NCBI GenBank assembly: GCA_027482225.1
Contig: JAIXWD010000018.1
Location: 1-37,823, forward strand
DNA: 37,823 bases
Direction of reading: 5' to 3'
From: Bacteroidota bacterium
GTDB lineage: Bacteria > Bacteroidota > Bacteroidia > UKL13-3
Both the position numbers and the translations under genes were made by a program. Under the pieces are notes generated by a model, which worked only from the letters and a program-made list of their open reading frames with translations, did not search any database and was not told the origin of the DNA. Positions 25,133 to 33,354 of the stretch are shown here, piece by piece. Positions within the stretch are counted from its first letter, which is position 1; the number at the start of each line of letters is the position of its first letter.

Positions 25133-26010
25133 AGAGATGCCAACACACCACCTGAAATCATAAGAAACAAGATAATTAATTCTTTACTGTTCAGACGCTC
25201 TTTTAATACCAAATACCCATAAATTAAACGGATAAGTTTTGTAAGTAGCCCAAGCGTAACCACTACAATAACAGATAAGCTAACTAAACTTAGAGAGAAT
25301 AAGAACACAGCAATACAAAGTATAATTGCCATGATAACTGCTGTGGCCAAATGCTTTTTAACGGTAAACCAGGAAATGTCTTTTAAGTTAATGAGCACTA
25401 AAATTCCAGAACTAATCATTACACATATTTCCATTAAAAGACAAAATGGAAGTACCCCAATATTATTAATAACCAAAGGATAAAATACCACTGCCGTATC
25501 CCAAAAAAAGTGCGTGAGCACAATAGGAATAACCAAAAGCTTAAATTCGTTAAATGGTATTTGTTTTAATACTACTACTACAGTTAAACCAAATAATACA
25601 AGTGCAGCAATTTGAGTAACTGAAATTGGGGTATTATATACCCAAAAGGAAGTGAGTATGGTAAAAATAAACCCAAGATTTGCCAACGGTGCAACAAAAA
25701 CAAACTTATTTAGCTTGAGTGATGAAGTGAAAAAGTACAATCCCCAAAAACTAAAAAAACAAATAGTGACAGCCTTTGCATAAAACCCAAAATCATCAGA
25801 ATAACTCCTTTTTAAAAATTGCTGGTTTATACATTCATCATTAAAAAATTGCGCTGCTGTAATCCATATTAGGCTGAATATAGCAGTTGTTAAAATGCTT
25901 CTAATAAATATCAGTACATAGTTAGGTAGTCCTGATTTAATGGGTTTAATCCATAAAAGATCAGAAATAAAGAAAAAAAATAGAGACGCAATTCTAAATA
26001 AAACAAACAA
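25129..26010 (-). CDS. EamA/DMT-superfamily-like permease
   Basis: The 293-residue protein is almost entirely hydrophobic, with about nine or ten membrane helices in two halves. The C-terminal half ends 'GYLVLKERLNSKELIILFLMI', which matches the EamA pattern of a short basic loop with 'ERL' before the last helix. The family exports metabolites or amino acids across the inner membrane; the substrate here is unknown. The only available start is TTG at 26010: an in-frame stop lies four codons upstream and no ATG occurs in the first helices. The stop overlaps the end of the convergent small membrane gene. Confidence 0.75.
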   Translation of the reverse strand: MFVLFRIASLFFFFISDLLWIKPIKSGLPNYVLIFIRSILTTAIFSLIWITAAQFFNDECINQQFLKRSYSDDFGFYAKAVTICFFSFWGLYFFTSSLKLNKFVFVAPLANLGFIFTILTSFWVYNTPISVTQIAALVLFGLTVVVVLKQIPFNEFKLLVIPIVLTHFFWDTAVVFYPLVINNIGVLPFCLLMEICVMISSGILVLINLKDISWFTVKKHLATAVIMAIILCIAVFLFSLSLVSLSVIVVVTLGLLTKLIRLIYGYLVLKERLNSKELIILFLMISGGVLASL

Positions 26011-26125
26011 GACGAATAACTAATTATTTTAATGCAATGCTAATCCTTAACTAAAACATTTTTTGGTAGTTACTTGGAATAAAATGCAACTATATTATTT
26101 ATTCTAAAAGAGCTTTAGTATTTAG

Positions 26126-26133
26126 TACTTTTG
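26126..26133 (+). promoter_or_regulatory. -7 element of the mnmH-selD operon
   Basis: TACTTTTG matches TAnnTTTG exactly and ends 18 bases before the mnmH ATG. The same octamer precedes the polysaccharide export operon at 6367-6374. Confidence 0.55.
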
Positions 26134-26151
26134 TTTTTTATTCATAATTAA

Positions 26152-27234
26152 ATGCCCATCGAAAAAGTTGATGTACGTACATTTTTAGAACTTGCTAAAA
26201 GCAACCCTATTTTTGACGTGCGTAGCCCGAAGGAATACGCCTACGCGCATATTCCAGGTGCATTATCGCTACCTGTTTTTGATGATGAACAGCGTGCTGA
26301 AATAGGTACAACTTACAAACAAATAAGCAGACAAGACGCCATAAAAATTGGATTAAAGTATTTTGGTCCACAACTTACTACCTATATAAAAACGGTAGAG
26401 GCTGCATTAAAAAAATACCCGATTAACAATAACCAAAAAGTATTGGTGCATTGTTGGCGTGGTGGCATGCGCAGTGGTGCTATGGCATGGCTACTTGGTT
26501 TTTATGGGTTTGATGTGGTTTTGTTGGAGGGTGGTTATAAATCATACCGCAATGAAGTGCTCCAGCAGTTTGCGTTGCCGTATCATTTTTTTGTATTGGG
26601 TGGGTATACAGGAAGTGGAAAAACAGAAGTTTTACATGAGCTAAAAAAACAACGTGTATCTGTAATTGATTTAGAAGGTATTGCATGCCATAAGGGCTCC
26701 TCTTTTGGGGCTTTAGGGATGGATGAGCAACCATCACAAGAGCAGTTTGAGAATAATTTAGCTTCTCAGTTAGCGAGGTATTATTTTTTTGATGAACAAC
26801 AAAATTTCAATCAAACCAATCCAATTTGGATTGAAAATGAAAGCCAACGAATTGGGTTGTTGAATTTGCCTAAAGCTTTTTATGAAACTATTTTAGCAGG
26901 TAATCTTATTATTTTAAATATACCTTTCGAACAACGATTAGGGCATATTTTGGAACATTATGGAAAGTTTGATAGTGATAAGTTGGTTACTGCTATCATG
27001 CGTATTCAAAAACGTTTAGGTGGTCTCGACACCAAGAATGCAGTTAATTTTTTGTTGGAAGGCAATATTAGAGCTTGTTTTGATATCCTCCTGAATTACT
27101 ACGATAAACAATACCAAAAATCGGGAGAGCGGATAGGAAGGAAGTCGGTTACCATCGAATCACCTATTGTTAATCCAAAGCAAAATGCGGCATTAATTTT
27201 AAAAGAAGTAATCAACTTAAATGACAACCATTAA
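26152..27234 (+). CDS. mnmH: tRNA 2-selenouridine synthase
   Basis: The 360-residue protein matches the family length (about 364 in E. coli). Residues 1-130 form a rhodanese domain with the catalytic Cys101 in 'HCWRGGMRSG'. Residues about 144-330 form a P-loop domain with Walker A 'GGYTGSGKT' (150-158), followed by 'QPSQEQFENNLASQL' and 'PIWIENESQRIG'. The enzyme first geranylates 2-thiouridine at tRNA wobble position 34 and then replaces sulfur with selenium from selenophosphate, in Lys, Glu and Gln tRNAs. The selD gene, which makes selenophosphate, overlaps its 3' end by 14 bases, so donor and user are produced together. Confidence 0.96.
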   Translation: MPIEKVDVRTFLELAKSNPIFDVRSPKEYAYAHIPGALSLPVFDDEQRAEIGTTYKQISRQDAIKIGLKYFGPQLTTYIKTVEAALKKYPINNNQKVLVHCWRGGMRSGAMAWLLGFYGFDVVLLEGGYKSYRNEVLQQFALPYHFFVLGGYTGSGKTEVLHELKKQRVSVIDLEGIACHKGSSFGALGMDEQPSQEQFENNLASQLARYYFFDEQQNFNQTNPIWIENESQRIGLLNLPKAFYETILAGNLIILNIPFEQRLGHILEHYGKFDSDKLVTAIMRIQKRLGGLDTKNAVNFLLEGNIRACFDILLNYYDKQYQKSGERIGRKSVTIESPIVNPKQNAALILKEVINLNDNH

Positions 27235-28267
27235 ACTTACACAATATGCCAAAGGCGCTGGCTGTGGATGTAAAATATCTCCTGCAATTTTAGAAAGTAT
27301 TTTGTCTTCAAACCGAATTGTGGCTCCAGTTAATAGCAATTTACTTGTAGGTAATAGCAGTAATGATGATGCTGCAGTGTATGATTTAGGTAATGGCTCT
27401 GCGTTGATTGTTACAGCTGATTTTTTTATGCCGATTGTGGATGACGCTTTTACGTTTGGACAGGTAGCTGCGGCAAACGCCATAAGCGATGTGTATGCAA
27501 TGGGTGGCAAACCCATTACAGCAATAGCTATATTGGGTTGGCCAATTGATAAAATTCCATCAGAAGTTGCAGGACAAGTAATGGATGGAGCAAGATCAAT
27601 TTGCGAAAAGGCTGGCATTGTTATTTCTGGTGGACATACCATTGATGCTCCTGAGCCGTTTTTTGGCTTATCTGTAAATGGATTAGCTCCAATACAAAAC
27701 ATCAAACAAAATAATACAGCCCAAGATGGCGATGTCATTTTATTGAGCAAGCCTATTGGTGTTGGCATATTGGCTACCGCCCAAAAACGTGGTGCAATAT
27801 TAGAAGGTCACCAAGCTATTTTAGTTGATCAACTTACTGCATTAAATTCTTTTGGTGAATTATTGGGTAAAGAAAAATGTGTTCATGCCATGACTGATGT
27901 AACAGGCTTTGGATTGCTTGGGCATTTGGTTGAAATGAGCGAAGGAAGTAACTTAACTGCCAATATTAATTATGCATCAATACCAAAGCTTCAAGCCGCC
28001 ATTGAATTAGCAAAACAGGGAATTGTACCAGATGCAACTTATAGAAACTGGAATGCCTATAGCGAGAAAGTAAACATAGCCGCATCGGTAGATGCCATGG
28101 AGGCGTTTACACTATTACCCGACCCACAAACCAATGGTGGATTGTTAGTTTCTGTTGACAGAAATCATGTAGATGAGATTATTAATTTAGGAATGGAGCA
28201 CAATACCACATTAACAGTAATTGGCAGTTTTATTGCTAAACAAAATCCTATTTTACTTATCAGATAA
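27221..28267 (+). CDS. selD: Selenide, water dikinase (selenophosphate synthetase)
   Basis: The 348-residue enzyme makes selenophosphate from selenide and ATP. The N-terminus 'LTQYAKGAGCGCKIS' carries the active-site Cys15 (E. coli Cys17) and Lys18 (E. coli Lys20). The ATP/Mg2+-binding 'NDDAAVYD', 'VTADFFMPIVDD' and 'ANAISDVYAMGGKP' follow. 'TDVTGFGLLGHL' near 225-236 and 'LPDPQTNGGLL' near 298-308 are also diagnostic. The catalytic position is a cysteine, not selenocysteine: no in-frame TGA is present. It is translationally coupled to mnmH. No selA, selB or tRNA-Sec is in the window, so only tRNA selenation is supported here. Confidence 0.97.
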   Translation: MTTIKLTQYAKGAGCGCKISPAILESILSSNRIVAPVNSNLLVGNSSNDDAAVYDLGNGSALIVTADFFMPIVDDAFTFGQVAAANAISDVYAMGGKPITAIAILGWPIDKIPSEVAGQVMDGARSICEKAGIVISGGHTIDAPEPFFGLSVNGLAPIQNIKQNNTAQDGDVILLSKPIGVGILATAQKRGAILEGHQAILVDQLTALNSFGELLGKEKCVHAMTDVTGFGLLGHLVEMSEGSNLTANINYASIPKLQAAIELAKQGIVPDATYRNWNAYSEKVNIAASVDAMEAFTLLPDPQTNGGLLVSVDRNHVDEIINLGMEHNTTLTVIGSFIAKQNPILLIR

Positions 28268-28300
28268 ATTCAATAAATATTTTCAGATTAAGGCGTTTTA

Positions 28301-31300
28301 TTATCTGCCTTTAATTTGCCTAGCTTCATCTAAAGTAATCCGCTTGCCTTTGTAATAGGCAGATATAAATGAATCATTAAATCCTCTTGCACTTAACGCT
28401 GTGAGTGTTTTAATGCAATCGGCCTCGTTGGTAAATTGACCAGACATGATACGTACAAAATTGTTACCTATTACTTCGTACATAATATCGTTTATATTAT
28501 CAAATGCACTTGGGTTAAGCGGCTTCATGAATGCGCCAATTTGAACCGTGTATATTACTCCATTGGTATTAGTTACATCAATTTTGTCTCTTAAAAAATT
28601 ATCCAATACTTCGTCTGTTATATTAGCCTGTTCTGTATTTGATTTTAATGGAGACGTATTAGGCACATTATTATTTACAGTAGGCGCAGTGATAACGGTT
28701 GTGTTTTTACTAATGGCTGTTGTATCATTTGGTTTAACGTCACCGTTAGCGCCAAATTTCTTAACAGCTACTTTCCTTCTCTTTTCTATAATATTAAAAG
28801 TTACAAAAATACTTTCTACATCTTTGTCAATTTTAACTTGAATATTATTTTCCATCAAACGATACCTAGTACCCAAAACTTGTTCATCAAAAATTATTTT
28901 GTAATCACCATATGGTGCATAAAATACAAATGAGCCATCGTTTTCTGTTAGTGTATGAACTAACTTGCCATTTTCAGCAGAAATTTTTATCCCGCCTATT
29001 TCAGGTATCATTTCCATTTGTTGTGATAGTAAATCTCTATCAACAACAACCTTTCCATATATTTTAACCCCTTTAACAAATGGTATTGCTAAATATTCTT
29101 TGTCTATGTAATTACGAGCTATTACAATGGTATCTGAAATGTTAGGGAAGTAGTCTTTTACATCATCCAAACTAAACGCAGAAATTTCGTACATACCAGC
29201 TGGTATATTCAATAATTTTGCATCACCTTTTTGGTTGGTTAGTACATCCCAACCATTAATTCTTACAACTACATTTTCTAATAAATATTCGTCATTGTCA
29301 AATTTCTTATTGCCATTAATATCTACAAACGCTTTTATGTTTACCGAATAATAATTATTGTTCGAAAATGGATTCTTGATTCCAAATGTTTTACGTATAC
29401 CAAGATTAGCCATCACATTTTGAGAAACTGTTGTTTGGTCTTCTGATAAAACACCCGTACCGCCAGATGCCACAATCAATGATCCCGAATTATTTGTACT
29501 TGCTAAAAAATATCCAACTTGTAAACGGAATCGCCAATCATTATTGGTAAAAAAGTTTAGTTCAGGCATGTAACTAAGTGTTTGACGTTGGTTTAAGTCG
29601 TAATACGTATAGCTTAAAAATTGTTGCAAAATGAAGTGGGAGTCGCGGAATTGGTGTTGGTGATTTAAACTGATGTTAACCAATTGTGGCGAATAAAATA
29701 CATTATTACTGCTATATCCAGCTGATCCAATGTTACCATAAGAGTACCTTAAAAATCCAGATAGGACTTTATACCTCATCATCCCAAATAACTGCAAAAA
29801 GAAATAATTTCGTTCAGGACTTAAAAACATTGGTTTGCTATATCCCGCCATAACAGAACCGGAATACAACTTATTTTTCTCATATTCAAAACTACCCACA
29901 TTTAAGCTTATTCCTCTTGATCTTAATTCGTTGTTATTAATTACCGATGTATTATGAAATACTGAACCTGAAATAAAACTGCTGGCAAAAGATCGGTTTA
30001 TGGTTAATTGGTTGTTTAAATTAAAATAACTTGTGCCTATTGAGTTGTTTGGTGAAACAGAGAAATACAAAATGCGTTTATTAAAGTTGCTATTTAATTG
30101 TATACCGATTTTTTTTTCGGTATTGTAGCTCGAATTAAATGCACCTATCCAACCATCACCATTATTTAGGTAGCTAAAGTTTTTTGAAATATATGTTAAT
30201 GATGTACTGGTATTTAATTTTTTACTTTTTAAATATTGACCAGAATGTGAACCCCTAGCTATGAAACCAGTTGTGCTGTTTCCTGAATTTAAAATGTTGT
30301 TTGCAAGCATACCTCCCAAAGAAATGGAGTGGGTTTTTAGAAACGACTTGGTGGTATTTATACCCCAATTATCGGATGTATAACCGTTTGATCTATAATC
30401 TGCTTTGGAATATGCAGCATTAAGTGTAAATGTTTTTAGTGTTAATCCATAGGAAAATCCGAAACCTTCTGTATTGTTAGTACCTATAGGTGCCGTATTA
30501 AATAACCCCGGGCTTCTGGTATAAAAGGTACCAATACTATGTTTTTGGTTAATACGATAAATTGCCCCTGCTCCTTTTCCTGGTATAGGCATGGTTGCAT
30601 TGGCTTCAGGTATACCGCTTATGTTACCAAGAACTACAGTGTACTTTTTGTTGTTTATGCCAACAAAATAATTGGTATATTCTAAATAATTACTGTTGTA
30701 GTAATTTGATGTAAAAAATGTTTGAAGTTGGTAGTTTACCGAAGTACCATTCTCAAATTCGGTATTACCACGCATAAATATATTAGCCAACGGTGAACCG
30801 GTAGCTATACTATTAATATTGGCTTCTACCGTTAATGGGAAATAAGAGTAGCCGAATGGTGTAACTTTTATTTCATTTCCCAATTGAACAAAGTCTACTT
30901 TTTTATTTTTATGAATTGCTTTGTTTCCTAATGCTTTTGATTCGGTGGTTTTAATGTATATACTTTGTGTTTTTGTTTGGTCTGTTGAGGTAGGGCGGTG
31001 TGATTCTGTGTCAACAAAACGTTGGTTCCTGATTCCTTCCACACTGCTTACATTGTAGTTAAAAACGGTATCACCTCCTATTGGTAATACATAATCTACA
31101 AATTTACCTTGCACTATTTTTCCTGTGCTATCCATAACAGAAAGTGAAGACCTATAAGTTTCAATAGTCATTGATATGGGTTGGTCTTCATTGCCAACAT
31201 TAAACACACTAAAATTTAGTTTCGCCTTATTCTCTTTATTTTTAAAATATACTTTGTTGTTTTGTAAGAGGTTTATATCCCAATTACTGGTTCTGTGGCG

Positions 31301-31753
31301 AAAAGCAAAAAAACTGGATGAACCAATAAATGGTCCTGATTCATCATTAACATATACAGTTATTAAATATTTTGTATTGCCTTTAATCTTACCATTTGGA
31401 ATAATGGAAGCTGGAAGATACAACACCTCACCTCCTTTTATTTCGTAAACGCGATCAGAGAAGTTGGTCCTTTTCCATTCTGGAGGAGCAGAAACGTGAA
31501 TACGAATGTTTTTTGTTTTATCTTCTAGGTTGTACAGGATAATTGTTTTTGATATGATTTCTCCCGGTTGTATGGTTACTGTACTATCATCCATAAAAAA
31601 GGCAACCAAAGTGCCTTGTGGTCTTAATATGGGTATACCATTTATCATGGTATCCAATTGAGCGTATGCTTGATTATTGCATAGCAATATAAAAGCTAAA
31701 AGGAGCCAATTATAAAATTTCGTATGTAAATATGTCTTAATGGTTCGTGGCAT
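28301..31753 (-). CDS. Large usher-like outer-membrane barrel with NEW3-like N-terminus and SPOR-like C-terminus
   Basis: The 1150-residue protein is exported, with its signal ending near residue 31 ('NQAYAQ'). Residues 35-300 are Ig-like beta domains, the first similar to NEW3-type domains ('IQPGEIISKTIILYNLED'). Residues about 290-795 are alternating aromatic/polar strands ('SYGLTLKTFTLNAAYSKADY', 'GFLRYSYGNIGSAGYSSN'), as expected for an outer-membrane barrel. Residues about 800-870 are an SdrD/CNA-B-like domain with a calcium-like loop 'DINGNKKFDNDE'. About 895-965 is a carboxypeptidase-regulatory-like domain ('TENDGSFVFYAPYGDYKI'). A Thr/Asn-rich linker follows, then a SPOR-like domain ('YTVQIGAF', 'FVRIMSGQFTNEADC'). 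The gene starts directly after the minor subunit stop (TAAATG). An usher role is inferred from the neighbours: PapD-like chaperone and two pilin-like genes. Confidence 0.72.
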   Translation of the reverse strand: MPRTIKTYLHTKFYNWLLLAFILLCNNQAYAQLDTMINGIPILRPQGTLVAFFMDDSTVTIQPGEIISKTIILYNLEDKTKNIRIHVSAPPEWKRTNFSDRVYEIKGGEVLYLPASIIPNGKIKGNTKYLITVYVNDESGPFIGSSSFFAFRHRTSNWDINLLQNNKVYFKNKENKAKLNFSVFNVGNEDQPISMTIETYRSSLSVMDSTGKIVQGKFVDYVLPIGGDTVFNYNVSSVEGIRNQRFVDTESHRPTSTDQTKTQSIYIKTTESKALGNKAIHKNKKVDFVQLGNEIKVTPFGYSYFPLTVEANINSIATGSPLANIFMRGNTEFENGTSVNYQLQTFFTSNYYNSNYLEYTNYFVGINNKKYTVVLGNISGIPEANATMPIPGKGAGAIYRINQKHSIGTFYTRSPGLFNTAPIGTNNTEGFGFSYGLTLKTFTLNAAYSKADYRSNGYTSDNWGINTTKSFLKTHSISLGGMLANNILNSGNSTTGFIARGSHSGQYLKSKKLNTSTSLTYISKNFSYLNNGDGWIGAFNSSYNTEKKIGIQLNSNFNKRILYFSVSPNNSIGTSYFNLNNQLTINRSFASSFISGSVFHNTSVINNNELRSRGISLNVGSFEYEKNKLYSGSVMAGYSKPMFLSPERNYFFLQLFGMMRYKVLSGFLRYSYGNIGSAGYSSNNVFYSPQLVNISLNHQHQFRDSHFILQQFLSYTYYDLNQRQTLSYMPELNFFTNNDWRFRLQVGYFLASTNNSGSLIVASGGTGVLSEDQTTVSQNVMANLGIRKTFGIKNPFSNNNYYSVNIKAFVDINGNKKFDNDEYLLENVVVRINGWDVLTNQKGDAKLLNIPAGMYEISAFSLDDVKDYFPNISDTIVIARNYIDKEYLAIPFVKGVKIYGKVVVDRDLLSQQMEMIPEIGGIKISAENGKLVHTLTENDGSFVFYAPYGDYKIIFDEQVLGTRYRLMENNIQVKIDKDVESIFVTFNIIEKRRKVAVKKFGANGDVKPNDTTAISKNTTVITAPTVNNNVPNTSPLKSNTEQANITDEVLDNFLRDKIDVTNTNGVIYTVQIGAFMKPLNPSAFDNINDIMYEVIGNNFVRIMSGQFTNEADCIKTLTALSARGFNDSFISAYYKGKRITLDEARQIKGR

Positions 31754-32392
31754 TTAGTTTCCTTCGGTAATACAAAATTTTACATTTAGGCGGTAAATAC
31801 CTGGTTGAATGTTTAGTGTAGGTTGTAACCTGTAATCTATAGCAAAGCTGTATTCGCCAAAATTGTTTAAGTAACTCCCTGGTCTGTTTACATTGGTTGC
31901 AGAGCAAGTTCCACTGTTATTGCTAACACCAGGTGATTCTACAACATCTATATTATTTGCTGTTGTTGCTAAAGTTGCGTAATTGCTTCCGGTTAAACTG
32001 GTGTTACATTGGTTTCTTAACCGCATTTCTAATATGTTTACATTAGGAAATGGTGCTGTGTTCGTACCATAGGCATAAACTTGTTCCCATTCTGTTGGTA
32101 ATCCTCCGTTATTATCCATGTGTACATTTAGCCTCCATCTACAGTCAGCTAATGGTGCTACATTTTCTCCGACAATCATTTTTAGGATACTTGCACCAAA
32201 TACATTTCCTCCTGTTAAAAAATCTCCAAATGATTCAAACGTAAAGTTGATGGTTGGTTCTCCCGTTATTACACACTGAGAACCTGCACCCGTAGGGTTG
32301 CAGTTTGAAGTTAATGATACATTACAATTTGTTTGTGAGTAACATACATTACAAACAAATAGTATTATGCACAAGGATATAAACCATTTCAT
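31754..32392 (-). CDS. Minor pilin-like subunit, Cys-rich
   Basis: From the ATG at 32392 the product has 212 residues with a signal peptide ending near residue 20 ('NVCYSQ'). A longer frame from 32431 would start inside the hairpin at 32420-32453, so I reject it. The mature protein contains several cysteines, more than the major subunit. It shares a pattern with the upstream subunit: 'INFTFESFGDF...FGASILKM' near 52-70, then 'IDYRLQPTL', and a last strand 'PGIYRLNVKF'. The related subunit has 'LDFTFDEINEY...YGATILKV', 'MDYRILPNL' and 'PGVYTMYVKY'. It ends immediately before the usher-like gene. A tip or anchor subunit is inferred. Confidence 0.65.
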   Translation of the reverse strand: MKWFISLCIILFVCNVCYSQTNCNVSLTSNCNPTGAGSQCVITGEPTINFTFESFGDFLTGGNVFGASILKMIVGENVAPLADCRWRLNVHMDNNGGLPTEWEQVYAYGTNTAPFPNVNILEMRLRNQCNTSLTGSNYATLATTANNIDVVESPGVSNNSGTCSATNVNRPGSYLNNFGEYSFAIDYRLQPTLNIQPGIYRLNVKFCITEGN

Positions 32393-32419
32393 AACGGTAA
32401 AAAAACTTATATTAAAAAT

Positions 32420-32453
32420 AAACAAAGCCAAGCCGTTTGGCTTGGCTTTGTTT
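32420..32453 (-). terminator. Perfect hairpin between the two pilin-like genes
   Basis: The 15-base arms 32420-32434 and 32439-32453 are perfect reverse complements around a GTTT/AAAC loop, with core AAAGCCAAGCC. It begins 13 bases after the stop of the major subunit gene. In the direction of transcription it is followed by ATTTTTAATATAAG, a T-rich tract. It should act as a partial terminator or as an mRNA 3' stabiliser. Confidence 0.75.
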
Positions 32454-32465
32454 GTAATAAGTTGA

Positions 32466-33332
32466 TTATTGATCTTGAGCTAAAATGTATTTTACATACA
32501 TGGTGTAAACACCAGGATTTGCATAAACCGAACCATTAGCTAAAAGTCCAGATGCGCCATCTGCATTAGTTACGTATGGTGCAGTTGCATTTGTTGCATT
32601 AGTAGGAATATGAGCTGGGAAAGTAACAGGTAAATTTGGTAAAATGCGGTAATCCATTACATAACGGTAAGAGCTTGTGTTTGGATTTAATCCACCAATT
32701 AAATAGCTTCCACCAATAACAGAGCAATTAGCTACTACTCCTGTTCCACCCGCAATGTACTTTTCTGATGTACCTACTACAGCTGTAGAAGTTGGAGCAG
32801 TATATGGTGTTCCAGGAGCTGGGCAATAAACTGTGTTATTTCCTGCTGACATGGTTGATGTACCAGGGATAGTTATTGGTTGAAATGGTGCTGAATAATC
32901 ACTTGATAGTGCCACAGTATTAACGCAACCACCAGCAACTGAAGGATTAGCCGGGAACTGACGTAATTCTAGTGCTGTTAACGGAATTTCATCAACTGCT
33001 TGTGCTGAAGGTGCAGCATATTCTACAGGGTTATCCCATAAAAATGAACCTTCTTGTCCTTGTGATAAACCTGCTGCCCATAAATCGAAACTTACAGTAG
33101 AACTTACTTTTAAAATAGTGGCACCATACTTTACAATGCCTGCGTAGTATTCGTTAATTTCATCAAATGTAAAATCCAATTGATCTGGACCTTCCATTTT
33201 TAATTGAAGGATTGGTTGTAAGTCCATGGTAATGGTTACATTCTTCTCTTCTTGCAATTGAGCAAATGCCGCATGCGACACTACTATGGCTCCTAGAGCC
33301 AATAGTGCTTTTCTTAGGGGGTTGTTTTTCAT
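32466..33332 (-). CDS. Major pilin-like subunit
   Basis: The product has 288 residues with a signal peptide ending near 'HAAFAQ' (about 24). The mature chain is beta-rich and low in Cys. It opens with 'NVTITMDLQPILQLKM', then 'LDFTFDEINEY', 'YGATILKVSSTVSFDLWAAG', and closes 'MDYRILPNL' with a final strand 'PGVYTMYVKYILAQDQ'. The centre is Pro/Thr/Ala-rich and lacks recognisable motifs. The final strand ends four or five residues from the C-terminus, as in many fimbrial subunits, but no classical pilin motif is certain. Its position after the PapD-like chaperone and before a strong hairpin suggests it is the abundant structural subunit. I do not recognise a named family. Confidence 0.65.
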   Translation of the reverse strand: MKNNPLRKALLALGAIVVSHAAFAQLQEEKNVTITMDLQPILQLKMEGPDQLDFTFDEINEYYAGIVKYGATILKVSSTVSFDLWAAGLSQGQEGSFLWDNPVEYAAPSAQAVDEIPLTALELRQFPANPSVAGGCVNTVALSSDYSAPFQPITIPGTSTMSAGNNTVYCPAPGTPYTAPTSTAVVGTSEKYIAGGTGVVANCSVIGGSYLIGGLNPNTSSYRYVMDYRILPNLPVTFPAHIPTNATNATAPYVTNADGASGLLANGSVYANPGVYTMYVKYILAQDQ

Positions 33333-33354
33333 ATAATCTATTTGTTTAGATGTT

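Noticed and set aside
27217-27768. Minus-strand 183-codon open frame
   Set aside because: It is fully antisense to selD, whose active-site motifs are intact. It has no recognisable product.
28286-28316. Imperfect hairpin between selD and the usher-like gene
   Set aside because: Arms ATTAAGGC and GCCTTTAAT pair only with a bulge and overlap the end of the usher-like gene. Too weak to call a terminator.
32393-32431. Upstream start of the minor pilin-like gene
   Set aside because: The start would fall inside the 15-bp hairpin. The ATG at 32392 gives a clean signal peptide.
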